Below, piece after piece: positions 1 through 8,903 of a stretch of 64,000 nt of DNA. A program made the translations under genes and the position numbers. The notes below the pieces were generated by a model. It was not told where the DNA came from, did not search any database, and worked only from the letters and a program-made list of their open reading frames with translations. Source of the DNA: Thermococcus indicus (GTDB lineage: Archaea > Methanobacteriota_B > Thermococci > Thermococcales > Thermococcaceae); assembly GCF_006274605.1 (NCBI RefSeq), contig NZ_CP040846.1, forward strand, positions 558,001 to 622,000. Direction: 5' to 3'. The stretch's first letter is position 1; each line of letters begins with the position of its first letter.

Positions 1-165
1 CACATAGCGAACTACGCCAAGGCCCTTAAGGAGGAGGACGAGGCCCTCTACAGGAAGCAGTTCAGCGGCTACCTCGTCAAGGGCCTCGAGCCCGAGAAGC
101 TCCCCGAGCACTTTGAGGATGTTAAGGCTAAGATAATCGAGAAGTTTGAGGGGGCGAGAGAATGA
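1..165 (+). CDS. rplR: Ribosomal protein uL18 (L18p), C-terminal part
   Basis: The frame is open from base 1 to a TGA at 163-165, giving the last 54 residues of a protein whose start lies before the window. The tail ([19 protein letters not shown] and on) fits the C-terminus of archaeal uL18, which binds 5S rRNA in the large subunit. Its stop overlaps the start of uS5 (ATG at 162), so the two are translationally coupled, in the usual archaeal spc order uL18-uS5-uL30-uL15-SecY. Confidence 0.85.
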   Translation, partial: HIANYAKALKEEDEALYRKQFSGYLVKGLEPEKLPEHFEDVKAKIIEKFEGARE

Positions 166-869
166 GCGACCCGAGAGAGATTACCCAGCGCGTCCTTGAG
201 GAGTGGGAGCCAAAGACCAAGCTCGGCAGGCTCGTCAAGGAGGGCCAGATAACTGACATTCACGAGATATTCCGCAAGGGCTACCAGATCAAGGAGCCGG
301 AGATAGTTGACGTCCTCCTCCCGGAGGTCAACATGAGGGAGAACCAGGAGGTTCTCGACATAGCCCTCACCGTCAGGATGACCGACAGCGGAAGGAGGAT
401 CCGCTTCAGGGTTCTCGCCGCTGTGGGCAACAGGGACGGCTACGTCGGCCTTGGAATCGGCCACGGGAAGGAGGTTGGAATAGCCATCAGGAAGGCCATC
501 AACTACGCCAAGATGAACATCATCGAGATCAAGCGCGGCTGTGGAAGCTGGGAGTGCAGGTGCAGGAGGCCGCACTCAATTCCGTTCGCCGTCGAGGGCA
601 AGGAAGGAAGCGTTCGCGTCAAGCTCATGCCGGGACCGCGTGGCCTTGGACTGGTCATAGGTGACGTCGGCAAGAAGATACTCAGCCTCGCCGGCGTCCA
701 GGACGTCTGGTCCCAGACCCTCGGAGAGACGAGGACCACCGTTAACTTCGCCAAGGCCGTCTTCAACGCGCTCTACAACACCAACAGCGTCGCCGTCAAG
801 CCGGAGGACATCGAGCGCTACGGCATAATCGTCGGAAGGGAGATGTCCACCAGCTTCCAGGTTGAGTGA
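162..869 (+). CDS. rpsE: Ribosomal protein uS5 (S5p)
   Basis: This 235-residue protein of the small subunit lies near the decoding site and is linked to translational accuracy. It has the archaeal uS5 layout: an N-terminal extension, a double-stranded-RNA-binding-like S5 domain ([18 protein letters not shown] near residue 85-105), then the C-terminal S5 fold ([20 protein letters not shown]). The archaeal CGSWECRC segment is present around residues 128-135. The ATG overlaps the uL18 stop by 4 bases. It is followed after 11 bases by uL30. Confidence 0.97.
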   Translation: MSDPREITQRVLEEWEPKTKLGRLVKEGQITDIHEIFRKGYQIKEPEIVDVLLPEVNMRENQEVLDIALTVRMTDSGRRIRFRVLAAVGNRDGYVGLGIGHGKEVGIAIRKAINYAKMNIIEIKRGCGSWECRCRRPHSIPFAVEGKEGSVRVKLMPGPRGLGLVIGDVGKKILSLAGVQDVWSQTLGETRTTVNFAKAVFNALYNTNSVAVKPEDIERYGIIVGREMSTSFQVE

Positions 870-880
870 GGTGAGAAAAG

Positions 881-1348
881 ATGGCAAAGCTCGCACTCAT
901 CAGGCTTAGGAGCGGGATAAGGGCGAAGGGTGAGGTCAGGGACACCCTCGCCATGCTCCGCCTCCACAGGATAAACCACCTCGTCCTCGTCGACGACAAC
1001 CCGAGCTACAAGGGAATGGTTCAGAAGGTCAAGGACTACATCACCTGGGGAGAGATCGACGCCGAGACCCTCGCTGCCCTCATCAGGAAGAGGGGCAGGC
1101 TCATCGGCAACAAGCCGGTTACCGACGAGTACGTCAAGGAGAAGCTTGGAATGACCATCGAAGAGTTCGCCAAGAAGGTTGTCGATGGCGAGATGAAGCT
1201 CACGGACCTCCCGAGCATCAAGCCCGTCTTCAGGCTCCACCCACCGAGGGGCGGCCTCAAGGGCGGCAAGAAGCGCACCTTCAAAGAGGGCGGAGCGCTC
1301 GGCTACCGCGGCGAGAAGATAAACGAGCTCATTGAGAGAATGCTCTGA
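881..1348 (+). CDS. rpmD: Ribosomal protein uL30 (L30p)
   Basis: This 155-residue large-subunit protein has the long archaeal/eukaryotic form of L30. The N-terminal [20 protein letters not shown] matches the L30 ferredoxin-like domain; the C-terminal lysine-rich [19 protein letters not shown] stretch is the rRNA-binding extension absent from bacterial L30. An SD-like GAGGTGAG lies just before the ATG. It sits between uS5 and uL15 with 11-base gaps, clearly one operon. Confidence 0.97.
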   Translation: MAKLALIRLRSGIRAKGEVRDTLAMLRLHRINHLVLVDDNPSYKGMVQKVKDYITWGEIDAETLAALIRKRGRLIGNKPVTDEYVKEKLGMTIEEFAKKVVDGEMKLTDLPSIKPVFRLHPPRGGLKGGKKRTFKEGGALGYRGEKINELIERML

Positions 1349-1359
1349 GGTGGCGAGAG

Positions 1360-1806
1360 ATGATAAGGAGGAAGAAGAAGGTTAGGAAGCTCCGCGGAAG
1401 TCACACTCACGGATGGGGCTGCAAGAAGAAGCACCGCGGCGGCGGTAGCAAGGGCGGTAAGGGAATGGCCGGAACCGGAAAGAGGAAGAACACCAAGTGG
1501 ACCTGGGTCATCAAGTACGCCCCGGACCACCTCGGCAAGCGCGGCTTCCACAGGCCCAAGGCCGTCCAGTACACCCCGAATACCATAAACCTCAGCGACA
1601 TCGACGAGAACCTCACCCTCTTCCTTGACATGGGCGTCGCCTACGAGGAGGAGGGGAAGGTCATAGTCGACACCACCCAGCTCGGTGTTGACAAGGTTCT
1701 CGGAACCGGCAGGCTCAGCAGGCCCCTCGTTGTTAAGGCCTACTACGTTACCCCGAAGGCCGAGGAGAAGATCAAGGCCGCTGGCGGCGAGGTTCTCCTC
1801 GCCTGA
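1360..1806 (+). CDS. rplO: Ribosomal protein uL15 (L15p)
   Basis: This 148-residue large-subunit protein starts with the very basic [18 protein letters not shown] segment typical of archaeal uL15. It continues through the glycine-rich [19 protein letters not shown] linker that threads into 23S rRNA. The C-terminal globular part ([20 protein letters not shown]) is also present. It precedes secY, as in nearly all archaeal and bacterial spc operons. Confidence 0.97.
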   Translation: MIRRKKKVRKLRGSHTHGWGCKKKHRGGGSKGGKGMAGTGKRKNTKWTWVIKYAPDHLGKRGFHRPKAVQYTPNTINLSDIDENLTLFLDMGVAYEEEGKVIVDTTQLGVDKVLGTGRLSRPLVVKAYYVTPKAEEKIKAAGGEVLLA

Positions 1807-1841
1807 TTCCCCTTTAATTTAACTTTTGGCGGGTGTTAATC

Positions 1842-3287
1842 ATGGGGTTCAGAAACGTAGTGTTCGCGATTGAAAGGTACTTCCCCGAGGTTGAGCGGCC
1901 CAAGAGGCACGTGCCGCTTAAGGAAAAGTTCATGTGGACAGGGATCGTTCTGCTGCTGTACTTCATTCTCGCGGAGATTCCGCTCTACGGAATTCCCGCC
2001 CAGATCCAGGACTACTTTGCCACGCTCAGATTCGTGCTCGCAGGAAGGAGCGGTTCCCTCCTGACCCTTGGTATCGGTCCTATCGTCACCGCGAGCATCA
2101 TCATGCAGCTTCTCGTCGGTTCCGAGATAGTTCACCTCGATCTCTCGAATCATGAGGATAGGAGATTCTACCAGGCCGCTCAGAAGCTCTTTGCCGTGTT
2201 TATGAGCTTCTTTGAGGCCGCCATATATGTATTCGCAGGTGCGTTTGGTAAGGTTGACATGGGACTCGGAGCGTTCCAGACAGTCACAACACCCGCCGGA
2301 CAGGTTTACATAGGCCTGGGTCTCGGGATACTCATAATACTCCAGCTCGGCTTTGCCTCCGTCATGCTCATACTCCTGGACGAGCTTGTTAGCAAGTGGG
2401 GAATAGGAAGCGGTATCAGTCTCTTCATCGCCGCGGGTGTTTCCCAGACCGTTGTCACCAAGTCGCTCAATCCGTTCACCACCAGCCAGTACGTGGATCC
2501 CGTTACTGGAGGCCCCGCCATAATCGGTGCCATTCCAGCGTTCATACAGCACCTGTTTTACGGTGACCTAACCGGAGCCCTGTACAGGGGTACCCTGCCG
2601 GACATGATGGACGTCCTTGCCACCATAGTGGTGTTCCTCGTGGTCGTCTACCTCGAGAGCATGCGCGTTGAGATACCCCTCAGCTACGGCCGCGTCACGG
2701 TACGCGGAAGGTACCCGATAAGGTTCATGTACGTCAGCAACATACCCATCATCCTGACCTTCGCCCTCTACTCCAACATCCAGCTCTGGGCCAGGCTCCT
2801 CAACAACTACGGCTACACCTTCCTCGGAACGTTCGATGAGAACGGATACCCCCTGACTGGTTTCGTTACCTACCTCTACCCGCCGAGGGACATCTACCAC
2901 GTCATAGCCGACCCCGGAAGGGCCCTCGTCTACGCGCTGATGACGATATTCTGGGCTATACTCTTTGGATTCCTGTGGGTCGAGCTGACGGGCCTTGATG
3001 CCAAGAGCATCGCCAGACAGCTTCAGAGGGCAGGGCTGCAGATACCAGGGTTCAGGCGCGACCCCAGGATACTTGAGAGGGTTCTCAACAGGTACATCCC
3101 CTACGTTACCTTCTGGGGTTCGTTCACACTGGCGTTAGTCGCAGTGCTGGCTGACTTCCTGGGTGCCCTCGGTACCGGAACGGGAATCCTCCTTACGGTC
3201 GGTATCCTCTACAGGCTCTACGAGGAGATTGCAAGGGAGCAGGCCACGGAGATGTTCCCTGCACTCAGGAAGTTCTTTACGAAGTGA
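1842..3287 (+). CDS. secY: Preprotein translocase subunit SecY (Sec61 alpha)
   Basis: This is the channel-forming subunit of the Sec translocon in the cytoplasmic membrane. The 481-residue protein has about ten hydrophobic segments. Family hallmarks seen are the [15 protein letters not shown] segment of TM2, the [14 protein letters not shown] region after TM4, and the basic cytoplasmic loop [21 protein letters not shown] before TM7. I prefer the ATG at 1842, six bases after a GGTG ribosome site, over the GTG at 1833. It is followed by a T-rich stretch (3289-3305), a possible weak termination or internal promoter region before adkA. Confidence 0.97.
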   Translation: MGFRNVVFAIERYFPEVERPKRHVPLKEKFMWTGIVLLLYFILAEIPLYGIPAQIQDYFATLRFVLAGRSGSLLTLGIGPIVTASIIMQLLVGSEIVHLDLSNHEDRRFYQAAQKLFAVFMSFFEAAIYVFAGAFGKVDMGLGAFQTVTTPAGQVYIGLGLGILIILQLGFASVMLILLDELVSKWGIGSGISLFIAAGVSQTVVTKSLNPFTTSQYVDPVTGGPAIIGAIPAFIQHLFYGDLTGALYRGTLPDMMDVLATIVVFLVVVYLESMRVEIPLSYGRVTVRGRYPIRFMYVSNIPIILTFALYSNIQLWARLLNNYGYTFLGTFDENGYPLTGFVTYLYPPRDIYHVIADPGRALVYALMTIFWAILFGFLWVELTGLDAKSIARQLQRAGLQIPGFRRDPRILERVLNRYIPYVTFWGSFTLALVAVLADFLGALGTGTGILLTVGILYRLYEEIAREQATEMFPALRKFFTK

Positions 3288-3363
3288 ACCCTTTCTTTTC
3301 TTTCACAAAACCTTTTAAACTCGGTCCTGTTACTTTCTCCAGAAACCTTCCTGGGTGAGCGTG

Positions 3364-3954
3364 ATGCCGTTTGTGGTCATGATAACAGGAATTCCAGGGG
3401 TGGGGAAGAGCACCATAACCAAGCTCGCACTCAAGAAGTCCCGGGCCAAGTTCAGGCTCGTCAACTTCGGAGACCTGATGTTCGACGAGGCCTTCAGGGC
3501 GGGACTGGTGAGGCACAGGGATGAGATGAGGAAGCTCGACCCGAATGTCCAGAAGGAACTTCAGATGAAGGCCGCGAGAAGGATAGTCGAGATGTCCCAG
3601 CGCGAGCCCGTTCTGATCGACACCCACGCGACGATAAGGACACCTGTGGGCTACCTCCTCGGTTTTCCCAGGGAGGTTATCGAGGTCATAAACCCCAACT
3701 TCATCGTCATAATCGAGGCGGCACCGAGCGAGATACTCGGAAGGCGCCTGCGCGACCTGAAGCGCGACCGTGACGTGGAGACCGAGGAGCAGATACAGAG
3801 GCACCAGGACCTGAACCGCGCCGCCGCGGTCAGCTACGCTATGCATTCCAACGCGCTCATAAAGATAATCGAGAACCATGAGGATAAGGGCCTCCAGGAG
3901 GCCGTTCACGAGCTTGTTGAAGTACTGGATCTGGCGGTGGGAGAATATGATTGA
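3364..3954 (+). CDS. adkA: Adenylate kinase, archaeal type
   Basis: It interconverts 2 ADP with ATP and AMP. The 196-residue protein has the archaeal trimeric adenylate kinase layout. A Walker A loop, [12 protein letters not shown], lies near residues 7-18; the AMP-binding part follows ([11 protein letters not shown]); the [17 protein letters not shown] segment and a short LID-like [18 protein letters not shown] complete it. The GGTGAG at 3354-3359 places the start at ATG 3364 rather than GTG 3355. Its stop overlaps the next gene by eight bases. Location between secY and the EMC3-like gene is the conserved archaeal arrangement. Confidence 0.95.
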   Translation: MPFVVMITGIPGVGKSTITKLALKKSRAKFRLVNFGDLMFDEAFRAGLVRHRDEMRKLDPNVQKELQMKAARRIVEMSQREPVLIDTHATIRTPVGYLLGFPREVIEVINPNFIVIIEAAPSEILGRRLRDLKRDRDVETEEQIQRHQDLNRAAAVSYAMHSNALIKIIENHEDKGLQEAVHELVEVLDLAVGEYD

Positions 3955-4474
3955 GGAAATATACGCTTTCCTTGACGGCATCTTCGGGCCGATGATACAG
4001 GCCTACAACCCCATAGTGGTGGTCACGGTATCGGGAATCATACTGGGTTCCTTCTTCACCCTGCTGAACTACATCCTCGTTGACCAGGAAAAGATGAAGC
4101 GGTTGCAAAAGAAGAGCAGGGAGTTCCAGAAGAAGTACAAGGAAGCCCAGGCCGCGAAGGATGAGAAGAAGCTCAAGAAGCTCCAGCAGGAGCAGATGGA
4201 GCTCATGAAGCTCCAGAGCGAGGTTATGAAGGACCAGATGTTCAAGGTTACCCTGCTAACGCTTCCGATATTCTGGATATTCTTCGGCTGGCTCAGGAGA
4301 TGGTACGTCGAGGTTGGTATCGTGAAGTCACCCTTCGACTTTTTCCTCTTCGGCTGGTTCCACGGCCTCTACCACTCGGGGCTTCCGGCCAGCGAGCTCG
4401 GTTACATTGGATGGTACGTCATGACGTCCATGGTAACCGGCTACGTCCTCAGGAAGCTCCTCGATATGGGTTAA
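3947..4474 (+). CDS. Oxa1/EMC3-superfamily membrane insertase (DUF106)
   Basis: This 175-residue membrane protein belongs to the DUF106 group, the archaeal relatives of YidC/Oxa1, EMC3 and TMCO1 that help insert membrane proteins. One N-terminal membrane segment ([20 protein letters not shown]) is followed by a long charged coiled coil (about residues 45-95, rich in K, E and Q) and then two more hydrophobic segments ([16 protein letters not shown] and the C-terminal [16 protein letters not shown]). That matches the three-TM core with cytosolic coiled coil. The neighbourhood beside secY and the SRP-linked genes supports a secretion role. The start overlaps the adkA end. Confidence 0.9.
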   Translation: MIEEIYAFLDGIFGPMIQAYNPIVVVTVSGIILGSFFTLLNYILVDQEKMKRLQKKSREFQKKYKEAQAAKDEKKLKKLQQEQMELMKLQSEVMKDQMFKVTLLTLPIFWIFFGWLRRWYVEVGIVKSPFDFFLFGWFHGLYHSGLPASELGYIGWYVMTSMVTGYVLRKLLDMG

Positions 4475-4516
4475 ATTTAAAAACGATTCCCTGAAAGGAA
4501 AGGCGAGGTGAGAAGA

Positions 4517-4789
4517 ATGAAGCCGATGTACAGGTCAAGGTCATGGAGAAGGAAGTACGTCAGGACCCCTGGCGGAAGGACCGTTGTGCACTTTGAGAGG
4601 AGAAAGCCCAAGGTCGCCCACTGCGCCATGTGCGGTAGGCCGCTCAACGGTGTCCCGCGCGGCAGGCCCAGCGAGCTCAGGAAGCTCCCGAAGACCGCCA
4701 AGAGACCGGAGAGGCCCTACGCCAACCTCTGCCCGAGCTGCATGAGGAAGGTCATGAAGGCCCAGGTCAGGGCGGGCGTTGCCCTCTGA
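4517..4789 (+). CDS. rpl34e: Ribosomal protein eL34
   Basis: This 90-residue large-subunit protein is found only in archaea and eukaryotes. It starts [20 protein letters not shown] and carries the zinc-binding pairs CAMCG (near residue 38) and CPSCM (near residue 77). A GAGGTG at 4504-4509 sets the start at ATG 4517; the upstream GTG at 4508 lies in the ribosome site itself. It lies between the insertase gene and cmk, an order seen in other Thermococcales. Confidence 0.95.
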   Translation: MKPMYRSRSWRRKYVRTPGGRTVVHFERRKPKVAHCAMCGRPLNGVPRGRPSELRKLPKTAKRPERPYANLCPSCMRKVMKAQVRAGVAL

Positions 4790-4808
4790 TTTCGGATGAG
4801 GTGCTAAC

Positions 4809-5390
4809 ATGCCAAAGGGCTGCCTCGTGATAACCGTCAGCGGCCTGGCAGGCTCGGGAACAACCACCCTCTGCCGCAACCTCGCCAGGCACTACGGCTT
4901 CAAACACATCTACGCCGGACTCATCTTCCGGCAGATGGCGAAGGAGATGGGCATGACCCTGAAGGAGTTCCAGGAGTACGCCGAGCTTCACCCCGAGATC
5001 GACCGTGAGGTTGACAGGAGGCAGGTGGAGGCAGCCAAGGAGTGCAACGTCGTTATTGAGGGCCGCCTCGCCGGCTGGATGGTCAAGGATGCGGACCTCA
5101 AGATATGGCTCGACGCCCCCATGATGGAGCGTGCAAGGCGCGTTGCCCGCCGTGAGGGAGTCTCCGTCGAGGAGGCCTTTGTGGGAATTGCCGAGCGCGA
5201 GAAGGGCAACAGGAAAAGATATTTAAACCTTTACGGGATTGACATCGACGACAAGTCGATTTATGACTTGATCATAAATACCGCCCATTGGAATCCCGAT
5301 GGCGTCTTCGCGATTGTGAAGGCCGCCATCGACCACCTATACCCCGACGGTGACGCGGGGTCGGGTGCAAACCCGGGCAACAAAAAATGA
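4809..5390 (+). CDS. cmk: Cytidylate kinase
   Basis: It phosphorylates CMP and dCMP with ATP. The 193-residue archaeal form has a P-loop GLAGSGTTTLCRNLA near residues 13-27, a substrate part (AELHPEIDREVDRRQVEAA), VVIEGRLAGWMV and a short LID region (ARRVARREG). Archaeal Cmk commonly carries S/T at the end of the Walker loop rather than GKS, as here (GSGTTT). It precedes eL14 by 13 bases, in one operon. Confidence 0.93.
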   Translation: MPKGCLVITVSGLAGSGTTTLCRNLARHYGFKHIYAGLIFRQMAKEMGMTLKEFQEYAELHPEIDREVDRRQVEAAKECNVVIEGRLAGWMVKDADLKIWLDAPMMERARRVARREGVSVEEAFVGIAEREKGNRKRYLNLYGIDIDDKSIYDLIINTAHWNPDGVFAIVKAAIDHLYPDGDAGSGANPGNKK

Positions 5391-5403
5391 GGAGGTGGGA
5401 TGA

Positions 5404-5655
5404 ATGCCAGCTATGGAAGTCGGAAGGCTTGCCGTTATAATTGCCGGAAGGAGGGCCGGAGAGAAGGTCGTCGTCGTTGACGTCATCGACAGGAACTTCG
5501 TCCTCGTTACCGGCGCTGGCTTCAACAAGGTCAAGCGCAGGAGGATGAACGTCAAGCACCTCGAGCCCCTTCCGGAGAAGGTCAGCATCGAGCGCGGCGC
5601 CGACGACGAGGCCGTCAAGGCCGCCCTCGAGAGTGCTGGAATCAGCCTTGAGTGA
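5404..5655 (+). CDS. rpl14e: Ribosomal protein eL14
   Basis: This 83-residue archaeal/eukaryotic large-subunit protein is a single KOW-type beta barrel. [19 protein letters not shown] is followed by DRNFVLVTG and the basic [14 protein letters not shown]. An AGGAGG ribosome site lies at 5390-5397, just before the ATG. It closes the operon: the stop is followed by a hairpin at 5660-5675. Confidence 0.95.
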   Translation: MPAMEVGRLAVIIAGRRAGEKVVVVDVIDRNFVLVTGAGFNKVKRRRMNVKHLEPLPEKVSIERGADDEAVKAALESAGISLE

Positions 5656-5659
5656 GACC

Positions 5660-5675
5660 GAGGCCTTTTGGCCTC
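5660..5675 (+). terminator. Hairpin after the ribosomal operon
   Basis: A perfect six-base stem (GAGGCC / GGCCTC) with a TTTT loop begins five bases after the eL14 stop. It is the only such hairpin between the ribosomal operon and the SDR gene, and T- and C-rich sequence follows. Archaeal termination depends mainly on T-runs, so this may be a 3' end stabiliser rather than a terminator. Confidence 0.4.
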
Positions 5676-5689
5676 CCTTCACTTCTCAA

Positions 5690-5700
5690 CGCTTTTAAGT
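5690..5700 (+). promoter_or_regulatory. TATA element for the SDR gene
   Basis: The sequence CGCTTTTAAG lies about 35 bases before the ATG at 5732. An archaeal start of transcription about 25 bases downstream would give a leader of roughly ten bases, common in Thermococcales. Confidence 0.5.
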
Positions 5701-5731
5701 TCTGGTTTCCAAAATTCTTCTGGTGGATTTC

Positions 5732-6442
5732 ATGAGAACCGCGCTGGTGACGGGTGCGACCGGGGGCATCGGGAGGCTTCTCGTTGAGGGGCTCGTCGAG
5801 AGGGGTTATAGGGTTGTCGGTGTGGCCAGGAACGAAGAAAAACTTCGTGAACTTCAGGGGAGACTTCCTGCCTTTGAATACATAATCGCCGATTTGAGTA
5901 AAGAAGAATTCCCAGGCGCGATTTTGAAGGGGCTCGAGAGGCTCGGTGTGCAAAAGGTTGACCTTCTCATGAACAACGCGGGCCTTGCGGTGAGAAAGCC
6001 TCTCCTTGAGCACTCGGGCGAGGAGCTGGAGAATCTGTTCCGTGTGAACGCACTCGCCCCGGTGCAACTTACGAGGGCGGTCCTTCCAATGCTTCGGAAG
6101 GGTTCGGCTGTGGTGTTCATAATCAGCGGCGTCGCATTTATCAACGTACCGGAGATTCCCTCCTACTGCGCTGCCAAGGGTGCACTCCACTACCTGGCGG
6201 TGAACCTCGAAAAGGAGCTCCTGGATAGGGGAATCCATGTTATGAGGGTGTACCCCAAGCAGGTCAAGACAGGCTTCTGGAACGGAAAGGTTCCGAAGGG
6301 TTCGATAGAGCCGGAAGGGGTTGCAAGAGCGGTATTGAAGGGGCTTGAAAAGGGCAAGCGGGAGGTTTTCGTACCTGGCTATCTAAAACTCGTCAAGTAC
6401 CTCCCGAACTGGCCGGTCTTCACGTACCGCTTCAGGTATTAG
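5732..6442 (+). CDS. Short-chain dehydrogenase/reductase (SDR) family protein
   Basis: This 236-residue NAD(P)-dependent oxidoreductase has a classical SDR fold. It shows the TGATGGIGRLL dinucleotide loop at the N-terminus, NNAG near residue 80, and the catalytic YCAAK tyrosine-lysine pair after IISGVAFINVPEIPS. Arg and Lys residues after the second strand (VARNEEK) suggest NADP(H) preference. The substrate cannot be told. I chose the ATG at 5732 over the GTG at 5723 because the TATA box leaves little room. It stands alone between the ribosomal operon and hicBA. Confidence 0.88.
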   Translation: MRTALVTGATGGIGRLLVEGLVERGYRVVGVARNEEKLRELQGRLPAFEYIIADLSKEEFPGAILKGLERLGVQKVDLLMNNAGLAVRKPLLEHSGEELENLFRVNALAPVQLTRAVLPMLRKGSAVVFIISGVAFINVPEIPSYCAAKGALHYLAVNLEKELLDRGIHVMRVYPKQVKTGFWNGKVPKGSIEPEGVARAVLKGLEKGKREVFVPGYLKLVKYLPNWPVFTYRFRY

Positions 6443-6489
6443 GTGGATTTATTAAGTCATGAACCAAGACTCTACTGGGGGTGAGCTGA

Positions 6490-6711
6490 ATGCAACTCCA
6501 CGCCGTCATTTGGGAAGAGGAGGGTATTTACATCATTCGTGAAGTCTTTACGGGGATAACCACTCAGGGAGAGACAATAGGGGAGGCCATTGAGAACCTT
6601 AAGGAGGCCGTTGAGCTGTACCTTGAGGAGTTTCCTGAGCTGAGAGAGGAACTTGAGAAAGTAAAGTTCGTGGGCGATTTCAATGTCGAAGTTGCCAAGG
6701 CTCTCGGGTGA
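6490..6711 (+). CDS. hicB: HicB-family antitoxin
   Basis: This 73-residue protein has the small HicB partial RNase H-like fold: LHAVIWEEEGIYIIREVFTG followed by TTQGETIGEAIENLKEAVELYL, the typical GxTxxEAxxNxxEA pattern. It lacks the C-terminal DNA-binding domain seen in longer HicB proteins. HicB neutralises the HicA RNase. Here antitoxin precedes toxin, and the two frames overlap by 29 bases, which would tie their translation together. Confidence 0.85.
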   Translation: MQLHAVIWEEEGIYIIREVFTGITTQGETIGEAIENLKEAVELYLEEFPELREELEKVKFVGDFNVEVAKALG

Positions 6712-6922
6712 AGAAGTCATTAAAGTGCTCACCAAAAAGTTTGATTTTGAAGTGTCCCGCCAAAGGGGCAGTCATGTGGTGCTCGTTAAGTATATGGATG
6801 GTAGAAAAATTGGAACTGTGGTTCCGCTTCACAAAGAGTTAAAAGCCGGCACGTTGATGGGAGTACTAAGACTTGCTCAAATAAGCAAGGAGGATTTCAT
6901 CAAGGCGTTGGAGGACCCATAG
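6683..6922 (+). CDS. hicA: HicA-family toxin (mRNA interferase)
   Basis: This 79-residue protein matches HicA. It has LPRLSGEEVIKVLTKKFDFE, then the conserved RQRGSHVVLVK carrying the catalytic-site histidine, then VVPLHKELKAGTLMGVLR and the end helix. HicA has a dsRBD-like fold and cuts mRNA when free of HicB. The ATG at 6683 lies inside hicB in another frame. Cbf5 starts ten bases after its stop, so the toxin pair may share a transcript with an essential RNA-modification gene. Confidence 0.87.
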   Translation: MSKLPRLSGEEVIKVLTKKFDFEVSRQRGSHVVLVKYMDGRKIGTVVPLHKELKAGTLMGVLRLAQISKEDFIKALEDP

Positions 6923-6931
6923 GTGATGCTC

Positions 6932-7936
6932 ATGGCGAGGGACGAAGTGAGGAGAATCCTCCCTGCTGACATAAAGCGAGAGGTTCTGATTAAGGACGAG
7001 AAGGCCGAAACGAATCCAAAGTGGGGCTTCCCGCCGGAGAAGAGGCCCATGGATATGCACATGCAGTTCGGGATAATAAACCTCGACAAGCCCCCCGGGC
7101 CGACGAGCCACGAGGTCGTTGCCTGGATCAAGAGGCTCTTCGACCTGAACAAGGCTGGCCACGGCGGAACTCTCGACCCCAAGGTCAGCGGCGTTTTGCC
7201 GGTTGCCCTTGAGAGGGCCACGAGGGTGGTCCAGGCACTCCTGCCGGCGGGAAAGGAGTACGTGGCTCTGATGCATCTCCACGGCGACGTCCCTGAGAAC
7301 AAAATCCGCGCCGTGATGAAGGAATTCGAGGGCGAGATAATCCAGAGGCCTCCGCTCAGGAGTGCGGTCAAGAGACGCTTAAGGACGAGAAAGGTTTACT
7401 ACATTGAGATTCTGGAGATAGACGGCAAGGACGTGCTCTTCCGCGTTGGAGTTGAGGCGGGAACCTACATCAGGTCGCTCATCCACCACATAGGCCTTGC
7501 CTTGGGGGTCGGTGCCCACATGGCCGAGCTGAGGAGGACGAGGAGCGGTCCCTTCAAGGAGGACGAAACCCTCGTGACCCTTCACGACCTCATAGACTAC
7601 TACCACTTCTGGAAGGACGACGGCATCGAGGAGTACTTCAGGAAGGCGATACAGCCCATGGAGAAGGCAGTGGAACACCTCCCCAAGGTGTGGATCAGGG
7701 ATTCAGCGGTAGCAGCGGTAACCTACGGCGCCGACCTGGCCGTTCCGGGTATAGTGAAGGTTCACAGGGGCATTAAGAAGGGCGACCTCGTCGCCGTCAT
7801 GACCCTCAAGGATGAACTCGTTGCCCTTGGCAAGGCCACCATGACGAGCGGCGAGATGATGCAGAAGAGCAAGGGAATAGCGGTCGATGTGGACAAGGTC
7901 TTTATGCCGAGGGACTGGTATCCGAAGATGTGGTGA
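6932..7936 (+). CDS. cbf5: Cbf5, catalytic subunit of H/ACA RNP pseudouridine synthase
   Basis: This 334-residue TruB-family enzyme converts uridine to pseudouridine in rRNA under H/ACA guide RNA with Nop10, L7Ae and Gar1, and in tRNA at position 55. It is very close to the remembered P. furiosus protein from the first residues (MARDEVRRILPADIKREVLI). The catalytic aspartate lies in GHGGTLDPKVSG (D82 by my count). The C-terminal PUA domain is around residues 250-334 (VWIRDSAVAAVTYGADLAVPG). The GGTGAT at 6922-6927 places the start at ATG 6932. Confidence 0.97.
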   Translation: MARDEVRRILPADIKREVLIKDEKAETNPKWGFPPEKRPMDMHMQFGIINLDKPPGPTSHEVVAWIKRLFDLNKAGHGGTLDPKVSGVLPVALERATRVVQALLPAGKEYVALMHLHGDVPENKIRAVMKEFEGEIIQRPPLRSAVKRRLRTRKVYYIEILEIDGKDVLFRVGVEAGTYIRSLIHHIGLALGVGAHMAELRRTRSGPFKEDETLVTLHDLIDYYHFWKDDGIEEYFRKAIQPMEKAVEHLPKVWIRDSAVAAVTYGADLAVPGIVKVHRGIKKGDLVAVMTLKDELVALGKATMTSGEMMQKSKGIAVDVDKVFMPRDWYPKMW

Positions 7937-8624
7937 GGGACTTGTCCCGGCTTTCCCACTTTCTTGATGCATTTTCTTCCTCCACCGGGAATCAGAGAGT
8001 GAAGCTTGCCGTAAGGTTCATCCTCCTCTGGTTCTGGCTCGACCTTCTGCTCTTTCTGCTCCTAGGGATTTTTGAGCGTTCCCCCAGAAACATCATCACC
8101 TCTGTGATACTCTTCCTCGTCTGGCTCGCGACGGTAGCTTTGCCAAGGATTTTTGGAGAATCGGAGTGGTTTGGGAACCGTCCGGGTTTCACGTACCTTT
8201 TTGCTGTTTTTCTTATGGCTCTCTTTGAGGAGCCCCTTGTAACTCTGAACGGCGGCGGGCTGGGAGGAAGGGCAACGAGCCTAGCGCACGATTTAACGAT
8301 AGCAGTTCCAGTCTTCATGGGTATTGGGGTCGGGTTTTATCTGGCACATCGTATGGTGCCGATGTCGCGCGGTGAGTTCTTCCTCTTTGGGGCGCTCTTT
8401 GGGTTTTCGTTGAGATAGTATTGAACGGTGCCTGGAACGGTTTGGTACTGCTCGGTGGTGCCGCGATGGGTCTCTACGGTCTTATTCTCTCCACCTACAC
8501 CCCTGTGGATGACAATCCAACGCCCCTGAACGCCAGGAAGGTTCTAATCGTCATGACGCTCGGGACGGGATTCATGCTCCTTGGGGCTATCCTTGGGGAT
8601 TCGCTTTGGAGGAAACTTTGCTGA
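7930..8624 (+). pseudogene. Multi-pass membrane protein gene with a frameshift
   Basis: The first frame (7930-8418, GTG start overlapping cbf5) encodes about 162 residues with hydrophobic segments (FILLWFWLDLLLFLLLGIF, TSVILFLVWLATVALP, TYLFAVFLMAL, TIAVPVFMGIGVGFYLAH), ending at TAG 8416-8418. The second frame continues as NGAWNGLVLLGGAAMGLYGL to 8624, with another membrane helix at its end. Adding one base near 8411-8414 joins ...GALFGFSL to EIVLNGAWNG without a break, giving about 230 residues. I do not recognise the family. It is either a recent single-base deletion or a sequencing error. Confidence 0.65.
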
Positions 8625-8903
8625 GCAAAATTGCTCGGTAGGGATGTATCTAAATGGGCCCGATTTCTACGGGGTTTTATTGTTAATCTCGTCAGTTTTT
8701 ACTCGTGTTTTTCATTTTTAGCGCCCGAAGGGCGCTGGGTTGGGGCGAAACACCGTCAAAACATGCCCTCAAATAGAAACCCTCAAATTACCCGCCTACG
8801 TTGAAGACATGCCACTCCCATTATGCCAGTTTAGTCAGTAGAAGACTTTTGGTCAAGCTTTGCGCAAGCAAAGGTTGATAAACCCCTTTTCTTACCACCG
8901 CAC
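8623..8903. other. Non-coding stretch with three small hairpins
   Basis: No credible gene is seen here. Three inverted repeats stand out. The first, 8623-8636, is GAGCAA/TTGCTC just at the stop of the frameshifted gene, a possible 3' end structure. The second is 8720-8736, a seven-base stem with loop GAA. The third is 8854-8877, a nine-base stem with one mismatch and loop CGCAAG. The second and third resemble hairpins in the 28483-29098 gap. A TTGATAAACC at 8875-8884 is the likely TATA region of the methyltransferase gene. Confidence 0.55.
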
